This document shows positions 9,427 through 18,204 of a DNA stretch of 64,000 bases, one piece after another. The position numbers and the translations under genes are program-made. The notes beneath the pieces were generated by a model. That model ran no database searches. It was not told where the DNA came from and saw nothing but the letters and a program-made list of their open reading frames with translations. Origin of the DNA: Bacteroidota bacterium (GTDB lineage: Bacteria > Bacteroidota > Bacteroidia > Bacteroidales > SKPS01). Each line of letters begins with the position of its first letter. The first letter of the stretch is position 1. Location of the stretch: positions 216,955-280,954 of the forward strand of contig JAKLII010000002.1 in the NCBI GenBank assembly GCA_022709695.1. The letters run 5' to 3'.

Positions 9427-10695
9427 TTAATCAGTGATAAAACGGGGTGTGATAGTTACCATCAGATACACGTAATGGGCTGTTTTAGCAGTGGGTACCT
9501 TCTGGAGTTCTTTCAGACTTTCTGTGGGAAGAAACAGCATATACCCCAGCTCCCACAGTGCCCGGTCGCGCTGCCGGTAGCTGAGTATCAGATCGTTTTC
9601 GTATCCCAGGGCAGGTTTCCCGGGTGTTAACGTATTGGTGGCCGCCAGGCTGAACCAGTGTCCTGTGTTTTTCAGGGTCACATTTCTTCCGGTGATGTAC
9701 TGGATTGCCCCATACAGGTCGATCAATCCCCCCTGGGCCGTGTGAGCCGGCATTGCGGAAAAATAATCCATGAAACCGAAAAACTTGTGCTTCGAACGGT
9801 AGATGTCATCGAACAGGTGATCGGTACCATTTGCACCCGGAATTGCCGAATTACCGGATAGAAATCCAAAACCGGCCGAAGGGGTTAACCTGCCAAAAAC
9901 CCTTCTGGCCTCAGCATCTGCCATCCAGGCGTTTACCTTATTCCCCGCTTTGTTTAATCCGTATTGGTAATACAGATTGGCGCTGGCAGAAAAAGCCCGG
10001 AAACGGTAGTCGCTGTAAAATCCTGTAGTTTGCCTGAAACGGATCAGGTTGGTGCTGTCGCCGGCAGTAATACCGGAAGCAATATGGAGCAGAGACAGGT
10101 TGAATCCTTGGTTGAACGAACGGTTCAGCCAGATGAAATTCAACGATTTAAGCCGGTCGGAAATAAAGTAGTGGTTGGTGCCGGTCTCTTTCTGGGTATT
10201 CCAGCCTCCGGCAAGATGGAGGTTCCATTTTCCCGCCTTTACCCTGAGCAGGGCCACATCGGCAGCCATTCCGTTCTGGTTCCAGTTGCGGTTCGAGAGG
10301 ATCGACTGGTTATCGTACACCAGCTCCTGCCGGCCGATGATAACCGAAGCCATCGGCAGCACTTTCACCTCCGCAAACGCCTCGTGCATGTCCAGCGAGG
10401 CAACATCGCCAAATACCCCCGAAGTGTTGGCATTCTGTTCATCGCCCCAGATCCGCACATCCTGCGGAACCAGCTTCACCCTGAGCCAGTCCGACTGGTA
10501 GCTGAATGCAAGCCGGGTACGCTGCGAGATCAGAAATGCGGGCACCGACCCATCGGGTACAAGCTTCTGGTAGCCGTTCCTGAACTCAAAACGGGGCCTT
10601 AACTGCCCCTCCAGGGTAAACTGTGCTGACAGATCAACAGTCAGTAAAGCAATGATTATCAGCATGCTGCTTCTGAAAAGATGAAGATGTTTCAT
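9427..10695 (-). CDS. Outer-membrane porin of the alginate-export/phosphate-porin type
   Basis: 422 residues with signal peptide (cleavage near LSAQF) followed by alternating amphipathic strands ending in an aromatic-rich C-terminus. The N-terminal FTLEGQLRPRFEFRNGYQKL and the repeated strand/turn pattern match proteins annotated as alginate export family porins. As the first gene of the pst operon (12 bp before pstS) it probably lets phosphate or phosphate esters cross the outer membrane, in the way OprP does in Pseudomonas. That role is inferred from context and not from a recognised phosphate-binding lysine ladder. Confidence 0.75.
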   Translation of the reverse strand: MKHLHLFRSSMLIIIALLTVDLSAQFTLEGQLRPRFEFRNGYQKLVPDGSVPAFLISQRTRLAFSYQSDWLRVKLVPQDVRIWGDEQNANTSGVFGDVASLDMHEAFAEVKVLPMASVIIGRQELVYDNQSILSNRNWNQNGMAADVALLRVKAGKWNLHLAGGWNTQKETGTNHYFISDRLKSLNFIWLNRSFNQGFNLSLLHIASGITAGDSTNLIRFRQTTGFYSDYRFRAFSASANLYYQYGLNKAGNKVNAWMADAEARRVFGRLTPSAGFGFLSGNSAIPGANGTDHLFDDIYRSKHKFFGFMDYFSAMPAHTAQGGLIDLYGAIQYITGRNVTLKNTGHWFSLAATNTLTPGKPALGYENDLILSYRQRDRALWELGYMLFLPTESLKELQKVPTAKTAHYVYLMVTITPRFITD

Positions 10696-10714
10696 GGCAA
10701 TGGATTTACAGGGT

Positions 10715-10749
10715 CAAATTTATAGATTTATTCTATAGATTTACTATAG
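10715..10749 (-). promoter_or_regulatory. Promoter of porin-pst operon with CTATAG iterons
   Basis: The -7 element TAAATTTG (minus strand, 10722-10715) lies 20 bp before the porin ATG and has no -33 TTTG. Instead CTATAG occurs at 10733-10738 and 10744-10749 (11-bp spacing), with a related TTATAG at 10720-10725. Direct repeats placed over the -35 region with one-turn spacing are how PhoB-type activators bind, so this is a candidate Pho box. Confidence 0.5.
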
Positions 10750-10816
10750 TAATGAAAAAATTTCTTTAACCAAATAATCTATACTTTTAAGGTCGCGATT
10801 CATCATTAAGGTTATC

Positions 10817-12313
10817 ATGAAAAAGACACTTACCATCATCCTCTTATTTGTTTTCACAATTTGTCAGGCACAGGTAAAACAGGATCTCCGGGTTGAGTTA
10901 CCGGCTGATGATCCGGACGGCACCTTTCAGGCAATTTCCTTCGGGAAAGAGGGATTGATTTCGTTCAGGGGGGAAAAAACATCAAAAAAAAGTACCCGAT
11001 GGATTTTTACCAGGATGGACGTCAACCAGAAACAGGTAGATTCCACGGCATTCGAAATGCCCAGAATGCTCAGGTTCAGGGAATACAGGGTACTTCAGGA
11101 GCGGGTAGCTTTTTTATTTGTCTGTGAATCAAGGAGGGCTTTTCAGATTGTGATGCTGAATTTCAACACGATGCAAACTGAAAAGATCAATGGGAATCTT
11201 GCGGCAAAAGCTTTTGTGGAAGATATGTGCCTTATTGGAGACTATGTATTTCTTGAACAGATGACAAAGCGCACCCCGATTCTGATCATAGTAAACCTGC
11301 AGAGTAAAATTTCCAGGAAGTTACCGTTGAAGGTTCAAGGAGCCTCCAGAGTATGGACCATGGGGCTGGAGACTGTAGGGGATGGCAATGAGGCCTTGAT
11401 CTATCTCGGATGCAGGATGAAATCGAAAAATGCAACCATTCAGGTTCAGCACTGGAGCAAAGAGGGGCAGATGACCAGGAAGTACTTCATTTCTGATAAT
11501 GACATAAATAATATCACCTCACTGACGGGATCTCTTGTTTCCGGTGACCGGATGATTTTCTGCGGAACCTATTCAGGAAAGAGTTCTTCGAAAGGTGCCG
11601 GCTACTTTGTAGCTTCCTTTACAGATGGGGAGAGGGATTTTATACGGTATTACAATTTTCTTGATCTGGAAAATTTCACCAACTATCTGACGGAGAGAAA
11701 GCAGAAAAAGCTGGACAGGAAAAAAAAGAGAAAGGAGGCACACGGGAACACCATGGAGCTCAATTTATGGTTTGTTCCGCATCAGGTTATTGAGCTGAAT
11801 CATCAGTTTTACTTTATCTGTGAGTTTTATTTCCCCACTTACCGGACGGTAACGACCACAACTTATATCAACGGACGACCTTCCACAACAACTCATACCT
11901 ATTTTGATGGGTACCAGTACACCCATGCATCTCTGATATGTTTCGATCGGGATGGGAACAAGTTGTGGGACAACACTTTCGAGCTGTTTCCTGCGTACAA
12001 GCCCTTCTCTGTCATCCGTTTTGTGGCAGCAAATGTCCAACCCGAAGGAAAAGTGGACCTGATGTATTCATCCATGAACCGTCTCTTCTCAAGATCTTTT
12101 GACAGCCAGGGTAAAATCGTTAAAAGCACAAATGTTGAGGGCATTGACACCGGAGGGGAAGATGAGAAAACCAAAAGAACGATTTCATCTATTGAATACT
12201 GGTACGACAACCATTTTCTGGCCTACGGAATGCAGCGAATCAAAAACCGTGAGAAGGCTGACAAACCTAAAAAACGGGATGTCTTCTTCATCAATAAGGT
12301 CAGTACGGAATAA
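10817..12313 (+). CDS. Secreted protein of unknown family, paralogue A
   Basis: 498 residues with signal peptide ending at CQAQ. There is no T9SS tail, so it is periplasmic or anchored to another partner. Clear homologue of the 488-residue protein at 14645-16111. Both share the start VKQ(D/S)LR, a central IFCGTY(S/T) segment, (Y/F)NFLDL(E/K)NF, the stretch GY(Q/R)YTHAS(L/I)(I/L)CFD..GN.LWDNTFE, and the ending FFINKVS. The lysine-rich linker (~285-310) is longer here. No known catalytic motif. A -7-like TACTTTTA (10782-10789) precedes it. Confidence 0.75.
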   Translation: MKKTLTIILLFVFTICQAQVKQDLRVELPADDPDGTFQAISFGKEGLISFRGEKTSKKSTRWIFTRMDVNQKQVDSTAFEMPRMLRFREYRVLQERVAFLFVCESRRAFQIVMLNFNTMQTEKINGNLAAKAFVEDMCLIGDYVFLEQMTKRTPILIIVNLQSKISRKLPLKVQGASRVWTMGLETVGDGNEALIYLGCRMKSKNATIQVQHWSKEGQMTRKYFISDNDINNITSLTGSLVSGDRMIFCGTYSGKSSSKGAGYFVASFTDGERDFIRYYNFLDLENFTNYLTERKQKKLDRKKKRKEAHGNTMELNLWFVPHQVIELNHQFYFICEFYFPTYRTVTTTTYINGRPSTTTHTYFDGYQYTHASLICFDRDGNKLWDNTFELFPAYKPFSVIRFVAANVQPEGKVDLMYSSMNRLFSRSFDSQGKIVKSTNVEGIDTGGEDEKTKRTISSIEYWYDNHFLAYGMQRIKNREKADKPKKRDVFFINKVSTE

Positions 12314-12329
12314 TGGTCGGGCGAAGGTA

Positions 12330-14480
12330 TCATTGTTTGATCATTCTCAGGTAAAAATTAGCACGCTGATCTGACCCATGAAGGATGTATATGCCTGAGG
12401 GCAGATGCCCCAAAGAGAAGCGTTGGTTAGATTTGTTCATGGTTAAATTAAAGATGGCTCTGCCGGTGATATCGGTGATGGAGAAGGTCAGGTCAGCTTC
12501 AGCTTTCCCTGGAAAATCAATGGTAAGATGATCGTGAAACGGATTGGGATAAACGGTGATACCCGGGAAGGGGTCTGGTTCATAAACGGCGCTGCAATCG
12601 ATAAATTCTACAATTATGGTATCCGTTGCCTGGCACCCGAAGCTGTTTGAAACCTTCACCCATACCTTCTGGATTCCTGTTCCGGTTCCGGTGGTATCAA
12701 GTGAGATGTTTTGGGTGGATGCACCGGTGGACCACAGGTAGCCGGCCTGGCCGGCTCCGGCATCGATTGAAACCACATCGCCTGCACACGCTATGGAGTC
12801 TGGTCCCAGTGAGACCACCGGAACCGGATGAATGGTTATCATCAGGCTGTCGGTACCCTTGCAACCGGTACCGGGATGGGTATACTGGTAATAAATGTAA
12901 CTGTTGCCGATTCCGGCGAGGCCGGGATTAAAGAGGCCGGAGGAGTTGATGCCATTCCCTGAGAAAGTGCCACCTGCAGGATTCGCGGCAGCCTGAACCG
13001 GCGTGGCATCTGAGCAGTATGCCATGCCAAGCCCCGATATCTGGGGTTGCGGATTGGGGTGTATGGTTAACGTACATGTTGAAAGGGCAGCGGTATACCC
13101 GGGAGAAAGGGCCTTGAGGGTAAGCACCACGCTCCCGGCTGTCTGGTCGGCCACCGAAGGGTAATACACCGGATTGAGGAGAGTAGTATCACTGAAGGTA
13201 CCACTGCCGTTGGTATACCATCTCAACGAAGTATAGTTTGCTGCCGTGGCACTGACCAGGGCAAAGGTATCACCGGCACATCCTGCAACTCCGTTGCCGG
13301 CAAAGGCAGTGGGTGGAACCATAGGCGCCACATTGCCTGCAGAATCGGTTTTCACGAGATAAAAATCGGAAATTCCCGGAGCATAGTAATAGCCAATGGC
13401 CGCGAACCCACCATCATAGGTTGAAATCGCCTTGAATCCGTTGTGTTCATCAGGCCCTCCGTGGTACTTTGTCCAGATCAGGTTTCCCAGGGTATCTACC
13501 CTGATCAGTTTAACATCGGTATTTCCGGCATTGATCCCTGACCCACACAGCAGGTATCCGCCGGCACACCGGGCAATGGAGGCATCCTTTTGCCAAAGTT
13601 GCCCCACTGAATAGTAACCAGGCAGCATTTTGGTCCAGAGCGTATCCAGGTTGTCGTTCACCCGCAGCATCCACACATTGTACGATCCATAGTTTCCATA
13701 AAGCCCAAGCACCATATAGCCTCCGCCATGGGCAGGGGTGATGGAAATTCCTCCATCGGCATATTGCCCGCTGCTGTGAAAGGTTTTCGAGGTAAGCACC
13801 GTACCTGCCGGGTTGTACTTCTGCAGTAAAACCTGGAAATCTCCGGCCAGGGTGCTGCCCGAGCAGATGTAGTTTCCCAGGGAGTCCTGAAGCGACTCAT
13901 ACGCGTAGGAATTCCCGGATGAGCCCATGTATTTGGTCCAGACCGCATCGCCATAAGCATCGGTTTTTATTACAGTACCTTTGGCCCAGCCCCCCTGATT
14001 GGTGTAACCCATGAGCAGGAAACCCCCAACGGCTGCAGGCATGGCATGGTACATCATATCGTTTTCATAGGCTGTGCCGGAATTTTTGGTCCAGATAACG
14101 TTACCAAACTTATCCGTTCTGACATAATACCAGTTTGAATAGGTAGGAGCACCGGCGCCAAAGCTGTAAGTAGTGCCGGCGATGATAAACCCGCTGTCGG
14201 GGCAAACCTCGATGGAAGCAGCCAGCTCATTGGCGGTTCCGCCAAAATTTTTCGACCACAGTGTATCGCCGTACTTGTCGGTTCTAACCACATACAGATC
14301 ATTCAGGCCGTTGGTGTAAGTGTTTGAGGTTCCAAGGATGGCATAGCCGCTGTCGGCGGTCTGTGTAATCCAGTCCCCGTATTCAGCATTGCTTCCGCCG
14401 TATGTTCGCGTGAAGGTTTGGGCCAGAGATGAAACGGCCATCAGCAGGACCAGAAAGGTGAATGTTGATTTGATATGCAT
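12330..14480 (-). CDS. T9SS type A secreted protein with propeller-like repeats
   Basis: 716 residues. After the signal peptide, about seven repeats of ~50 residues (FGGTANELAASIEVCPDSGFIIAGTT..., residues ~25-385) have the 'D.GF...G........D..LVRTD..G...W.K' form of delta-60/SBBP-like propeller repeats. Two PKD/Ig-like modules with LGPDSIACAGD follow. The last ~75 residues (ITVYPNPFHDHLTIDFPG ... GIYILHG) form a type A sorting tail. Probably a cell-surface protein; ligand unknown. It runs convergent with paralogue A (16 bp between stops) and lies between the two paralogues. Confidence 0.8.
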   Translation of the reverse strand: MHIKSTFTFLVLLMAVSSLAQTFTRTYGGSNAEYGDWITQTADSGYAILGTSNTYTNGLNDLYVVRTDKYGDTLWSKNFGGTANELAASIEVCPDSGFIIAGTTYSFGAGAPTYSNWYYVRTDKFGNVIWTKNSGTAYENDMMYHAMPAAVGGFLLMGYTNQGGWAKGTVIKTDAYGDAVWTKYMGSSGNSYAYESLQDSLGNYICSGSTLAGDFQVLLQKYNPAGTVLTSKTFHSSGQYADGGISITPAHGGGYMVLGLYGNYGSYNVWMLRVNDNLDTLWTKMLPGYYSVGQLWQKDASIARCAGGYLLCGSGINAGNTDVKLIRVDTLGNLIWTKYHGGPDEHNGFKAISTYDGGFAAIGYYYAPGISDFYLVKTDSAGNVAPMVPPTAFAGNGVAGCAGDTFALVSATAANYTSLRWYTNGSGTFSDTTLLNPVYYPSVADQTAGSVVLTLKALSPGYTAALSTCTLTIHPNPQPQISGLGMAYCSDATPVQAAANPAGGTFSGNGINSSGLFNPGLAGIGNSYIYYQYTHPGTGCKGTDSLMITIHPVPVVSLGPDSIACAGDVVSIDAGAGQAGYLWSTGASTQNISLDTTGTGTGIQKVWVKVSNSFGCQATDTIIVEFIDCSAVYEPDPFPGITVYPNPFHDHLTIDFPGKAEADLTFSITDITGRAIFNLTMNKSNQRFSLGHLPSGIYILHGSDQRANFYLRMIKQ

Positions 14481-14498
14481 TCAGAAAAATTTGGAGGC

Positions 14499-14506
14499 CA
14501 AAAATA
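14499..14506 (-). promoter_or_regulatory. Bacteroidota -7 element (TATTTTTG)
   Basis: TATTTTTG on the minus strand, 18 bp upstream of the ATG at 14480. Confidence 0.5.
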
Positions 14507-14644
14507 AGGCATTTAGGCATACACCCCGGGAGCTTATGGGTTCATGCCCCTATATACGGACAGGGTTCTAAAAAAAATAATATGGTATGAATTGCATTTA
14601 TTTTTATATTTATCACCCGAATTTCAATTAAACAAATCACTACG

Positions 14645-16111
14645 ATGAAAAAAATGATTGGTGTTTTGCTGGTGCTTACCGCACTGGTTTGTCAGGGGCA
14701 GGTAAAGCAGAGTCTCAGGATCGAATATTCAACCGATGACAAGGCATCGGCATTTATTGTGGTCCCAATGGAAGAAAATGGCCTTATAGCTGTGACCCTT
14801 GAGGATATCGAAAAAAGAAAAACCAGATGGGAATTTCATAATGTCAACACCTTACTGAAAGAAACCGGAATTACAACCCTGGATCTACCGGAGCGGGAGG
14901 TAATGATGGATGCAATCTATACCGGAGAACATGTGCTGTTTCTGTTTACTGATCAGTTTAATGGTTTCCTGAGACTGGTTCTGTTGAATATCAGCACAAT
15001 GGAGTATGAAATGGTAACCTGCAATAAGGTTCCCACCAGGTATCTGTATGGAAATATCTGTATGGCAGGCAAAACGGCATACGTCGCACTTCACCTTAAA
15101 TCAAAGGTTTATCTGATCACAGGTGATTTTGAACAAATGCAAGCAAAGATCAATATCATCAAAGTACCTGATATCAAGAAAATTACGTATGAAGGATTAG
15201 AAGAAAGCAATGACCGGAAATCGGTATACCTTTTTCTGGGCTGCAAACTGAAATCGAAAGAATTCACCACCCAGGTGCAACTATGGAACGAAAGCGGAGA
15301 AAAGGCGGATTCATACTTTCTTCCAAAAATGAAGGGGTATAAGTACACTGCCATTACCTGTTCAAAGATATCTGACGACCAGATCGTATTCTGCGGTACC
15401 TATACCAAAGGCGTTGGCACCACCAATACTGCCATGGGTGCCTTTATAACCGGATATAAAGAAGGGGAATCAGAGTATTTCTCCAGTTTCAATTTTCTTG
15501 ATCTGAAAAATTTTGACAGGTTTTTATCGAATAACATAGGCCTTCAAGCTACCAAGTCCATAGCAAAATCGATGGGGTTAAAAACTGCAGTTGTGTTTTA
15601 TGCGGTTACCCATCCGGTAATTTTGGCCAACGATCAATTGTACCTGGTAACTGAATTCTTCGTGCCGGAATACATCACCCACACGGATGGCAAAGGAAAT
15701 TCAACCAGAGTCTTTGTAGGGTACCGGTACACCCACGCTTCAATATTATGTTTCGACAAAGAAGGGAATATGCTATGGGACAATACTTTTGAGATGGCAC
15801 CAAAGCATTTACCAAAATTTATTGTGAAGATGGTGGCTGTGAATGTAAACGAAGCCGGGGAAATCGTAATGCTGTATTCCTCCCGTGACAAGATTCATTC
15901 AAAAGTATTCAATGATAAAGGAAGAGTGATCGCTGACAAGGAATCTTCAAAGATTGAAGCTTTTGAAAGCGGGGACAAAACCAAGCGTACTGAATCTGTT
16001 ATTGAGTATTGGTACGGTGATAGTTTTCTGGTGCACGGAGAACAGAAAGTGAAAAGCCAGGGATCCAAGAAACGTAAAGTATTCTTCATCAACAAGGTAA
16101 GTATGGATTAA
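14645..16111 (+). CDS. Secreted protein of unknown family, paralogue B
   Basis: 488 residues, signal peptide ending near CQGQ. It is homologous over its whole length to the protein at 10817-12313, including the GYRYTHASILCFD and VFFINKVSMD blocks. The pair arose by duplication, but divergence is large enough that it is not recent. Its last 23 bases overlap the end of the convergent methyltransferase gene. Confidence 0.75.
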   Translation: MKKMIGVLLVLTALVCQGQVKQSLRIEYSTDDKASAFIVVPMEENGLIAVTLEDIEKRKTRWEFHNVNTLLKETGITTLDLPEREVMMDAIYTGEHVLFLFTDQFNGFLRLVLLNISTMEYEMVTCNKVPTRYLYGNICMAGKTAYVALHLKSKVYLITGDFEQMQAKINIIKVPDIKKITYEGLEESNDRKSVYLFLGCKLKSKEFTTQVQLWNESGEKADSYFLPKMKGYKYTAITCSKISDDQIVFCGTYTKGVGTTNTAMGAFITGYKEGESEYFSSFNFLDLKNFDRFLSNNIGLQATKSIAKSMGLKTAVVFYAVTHPVILANDQLYLVTEFFVPEYITHTDGKGNSTRVFVGYRYTHASILCFDKEGNMLWDNTFEMAPKHLPKFIVKMVAVNVNEAGEIVMLYSSRDKIHSKVFNDKGRVIADKESSKIEAFESGDKTKRTESVIEYWYGDSFLVHGEQKVKSQGSKKRKVFFINKVSMD

Positions 16112-16697
16112 ACCTGCCCAGATACCTTACCACCTCCGCCTCGCCCTGATGCAGCGGGCCTTCGTTGAGGATTAGGCGGGTCTGGCAATTCTCGAGGGGT
16201 TGGATATTCCGAAGCTCTGTCTGCAGGATTTCGGGGGTAAGCAGCATGGTTGGGTCTTTGGGACCCCCGGAGGTTAAGGAAATTTGCAGAGGATTGAACC
16301 CCTCCAGTACTACCAGTCCTCCGGGAAGCAGAAAATGATGCAATCTGCCGAAAAAATCCCTCCGGAGGTCAGGGGGCAAGTGCAGATAAATTATGGCTGC
16401 CAGATCGTACCCCGCACCGGTACCCTCAAACTGGGCCACATCCTGCATCTGATATTCTATGTTAACTCCTTGATTTTTTGCCAGCTGCAGCGCTTTCTCT
16501 TTTCCTACAATACTCAGGTCGAAGGCGTCCACCTGCCAGCCCAGAGTGGCGGCATATACTGCATCGCGCCCCTCCCCTGCCCCGGGCACCAGCAGCCGGC
16601 CAGGTTTCAGGGTGTCGATTATTGATTTGAAATACACATTGGGCGCAGTGCCAAAGGCGTAGTCCTCCTGATTATACCGTTCGTTCCAAATGGTCAT
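16089..16697 (-). CDS. Class I SAM-dependent methyltransferase (TehB/UbiE-like)
   Basis: 202 residues from the ATG at 16697 (MTIWNERYNQEDYAFG, the usual start of this family). An in-frame ATG at 16724 would add nine residues. Motif I is LLVPGAGEGRDAVYAATLGWQVDAFD, with VPGAGEGRD replacing the usual DLGCGxG. The acidic end of strand 2 is FDLS and the post-II segment is YDLAAIIYLHLP. The cytosolic protein transfers methyl from SAM to an unknown small molecule; relatives act on tellurite or thiols. Confidence 0.8.
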   Translation of the reverse strand: MTIWNERYNQEDYAFGTAPNVYFKSIIDTLKPGRLLVPGAGEGRDAVYAATLGWQVDAFDLSIVGKEKALQLAKNQGVNIEYQMQDVAQFEGTGAGYDLAAIIYLHLPPDLRRDFFGRLHHFLLPGGLVVLEGFNPLQISLTSGGPKDPTMLLTPEILQTELRNIQPLENCQTRLILNEGPLHQGEAEVVRYLGRFNPYLPC

Positions 16698-16724
16698 ATA
16701 TGGTATATTGATGTTAGGCTGCAA

Positions 16725-17036
16725 GATACAAAAAGCAATTTACTCTTCCTTTAAAACATTCCAGTATTGAACCCACTCCGAAAAGAAATGCCCGCTGATC
16801 CCGCTGATCATCGCAGAAAGGGATATACTGAAATACAACGACTTACAATCTGCGTTCATCTGCGAAATCTGCGGGAAAATAATAAAAGTGGTTTTCGGAG
16901 GGGGCTCAGTATTGAAAGTCCGGCAATTAAAAATTCACCGGCATGTTTCATTTGGATAAAAATGTCTTATCTTCGCTACCCATATTTGCATTAATTCGTG
17001 TACTGGCTTGCTTCTGTTTACATAATTTCAATCACC
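16725..17036. repeat. Intergenic spacer with decayed CTGCG-type dispersed repeat
   Basis: Positions ~16785-16885 carry 'CCGCTGATCATCGCAGAAAG' and 'TCTGCGTTCATCTGCGAAA', the same family of CTGCGxxTxT phrases that recurs at 30226-30262. No gene is visible in this spacer. Confidence 0.5.
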
Positions 17037-18167
17037 ATGGTAACCCGTTTTATAGAGAGCGAAATTTTACATCAACTGAAACCATCCTTTGTGGTTGGTC
17101 TGTTTGGTGCCAGAAGGACTGGAAAGACCGTACTGATGAATGCCATCAGAATGAAATTATCAGATAAAAAAACACTTCTGATACAGGGTGATAATCTGGA
17201 TGTAATGGAAATATTGTCATCCCGCAGACTTTCCCTGCTTGAAAGACTCGTGCAGGGTTACGATTACCTGTTTATTGACGAAGCCCAGATGATTCCGCAT
17301 ATCGGGCAGAGCCTTAAGCTGATGGTTGATCATATACCGAACCTTTCCATCTTCATTACCGGTTCTTCCTCACTGGATTTGCTTAACCGGACCGGTGAGC
17401 CACTGACAGGGAGGAGCCACTTCCTTCATTTATTTCCTTTTTCCCAGTCTGAAATTTCTGAAGATTTTCTGAATTTCAGGATAAATCTTGAATCCAGACT
17501 GATCTACGGAAGTTATCCTCAGGTATTTACTTCAAAATCTGACAGGGAAAAGGCAGAAATTCTGACCTCCATTAAAAACGGGTACCTTTTAAAAGACATT
17601 TTAGCACTTGACAATCAAAAAGATACAGTGTTTATCAACAAGCTGTTACGGTTGGTAGCATTTCAGATTGGTAACGATATTTCCTATTCTGAACTGGCTT
17701 CAAATTTACAGGTGAATGCAAAGACCGTTCAGAGATATCTGGATATCCTTGAGAAAACCTATATCCTTTTTTCACTTCCGGGATTCAGCAGGAATTTAAG
17801 AAAAGAGTACTCAAAAACACCCAGATACTTCTTTTGGGATAACGGGATTCGTAATAGTCTGATTTCAAATTTCAGCAACCTGGCATTGAGGGATGATGCG
17901 GGAAAATTATGGGAGAATTATGCCATTTCAGAATTTTTGAAATACAGCATATACCGGAAAGAAAGCGCAGGGTTCTACTTCTGGCGAACGTATGATCAGC
18001 AGGAAATAGATCTTGTGCTTGAACGGGATGGTAATCTCCTTGCCTGTGAATTCAAGTGGAAATCAGATAAAAAGGCTAAACCGCCTGCAATTTTCATGAA
18101 TAATTATCAGAACTCAACCTTCATCACAGTAAATCCTGAAAATATTCTAGATTATATTACTCCATAA
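17037..18167 (+). CDS. AAA-type ATPase with C-terminal DUF4143
   Basis: 376 residues from the ATG at 17037, chosen because family members start a few residues before the first strand (MVTRFIESEILHQL). An ATG at 16998 adds 13 atypical residues. Walker A is GARRTGKT (24-31) and Walker B YLFIDEAQ. After the ATPase core comes a helix-turn-helix-like segment (SYSELASNLQVNAKTVQRYLDILEKT) and DUF4143. DUF4143 ends in EIDLVLERDGNLLACEFKW, a PD-(D/E)XK-like signature. The role of this widespread, often patchily distributed family is not established. The gene is AT-rich relative to its neighbours and sits beside a dispersed repeat, suggesting horizontal transfer. Confidence 0.85.
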   Translation: MVTRFIESEILHQLKPSFVVGLFGARRTGKTVLMNAIRMKLSDKKTLLIQGDNLDVMEILSSRRLSLLERLVQGYDYLFIDEAQMIPHIGQSLKLMVDHIPNLSIFITGSSSLDLLNRTGEPLTGRSHFLHLFPFSQSEISEDFLNFRINLESRLIYGSYPQVFTSKSDREKAEILTSIKNGYLLKDILALDNQKDTVFINKLLRLVAFQIGNDISYSELASNLQVNAKTVQRYLDILEKTYILFSLPGFSRNLRKEYSKTPRYFFWDNGIRNSLISNFSNLALRDDAGKLWENYAISEFLKYSIYRKESAGFYFWRTYDQQEIDLVLERDGNLLACEFKWKSDKKAKPPAIFMNNYQNSTFITVNPENILDYITP

Positions 18168-18204
18168 TATCTTGATTATCATTTTCTTAGAGAGCCTGCC
18201 GCTT

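Noticed and set aside
16998-17036. Longer start of the AAA/DUF4143 gene
   Set aside because: It adds 13 hydrophobic residues unlike the family; the ATG at 17037 fits.
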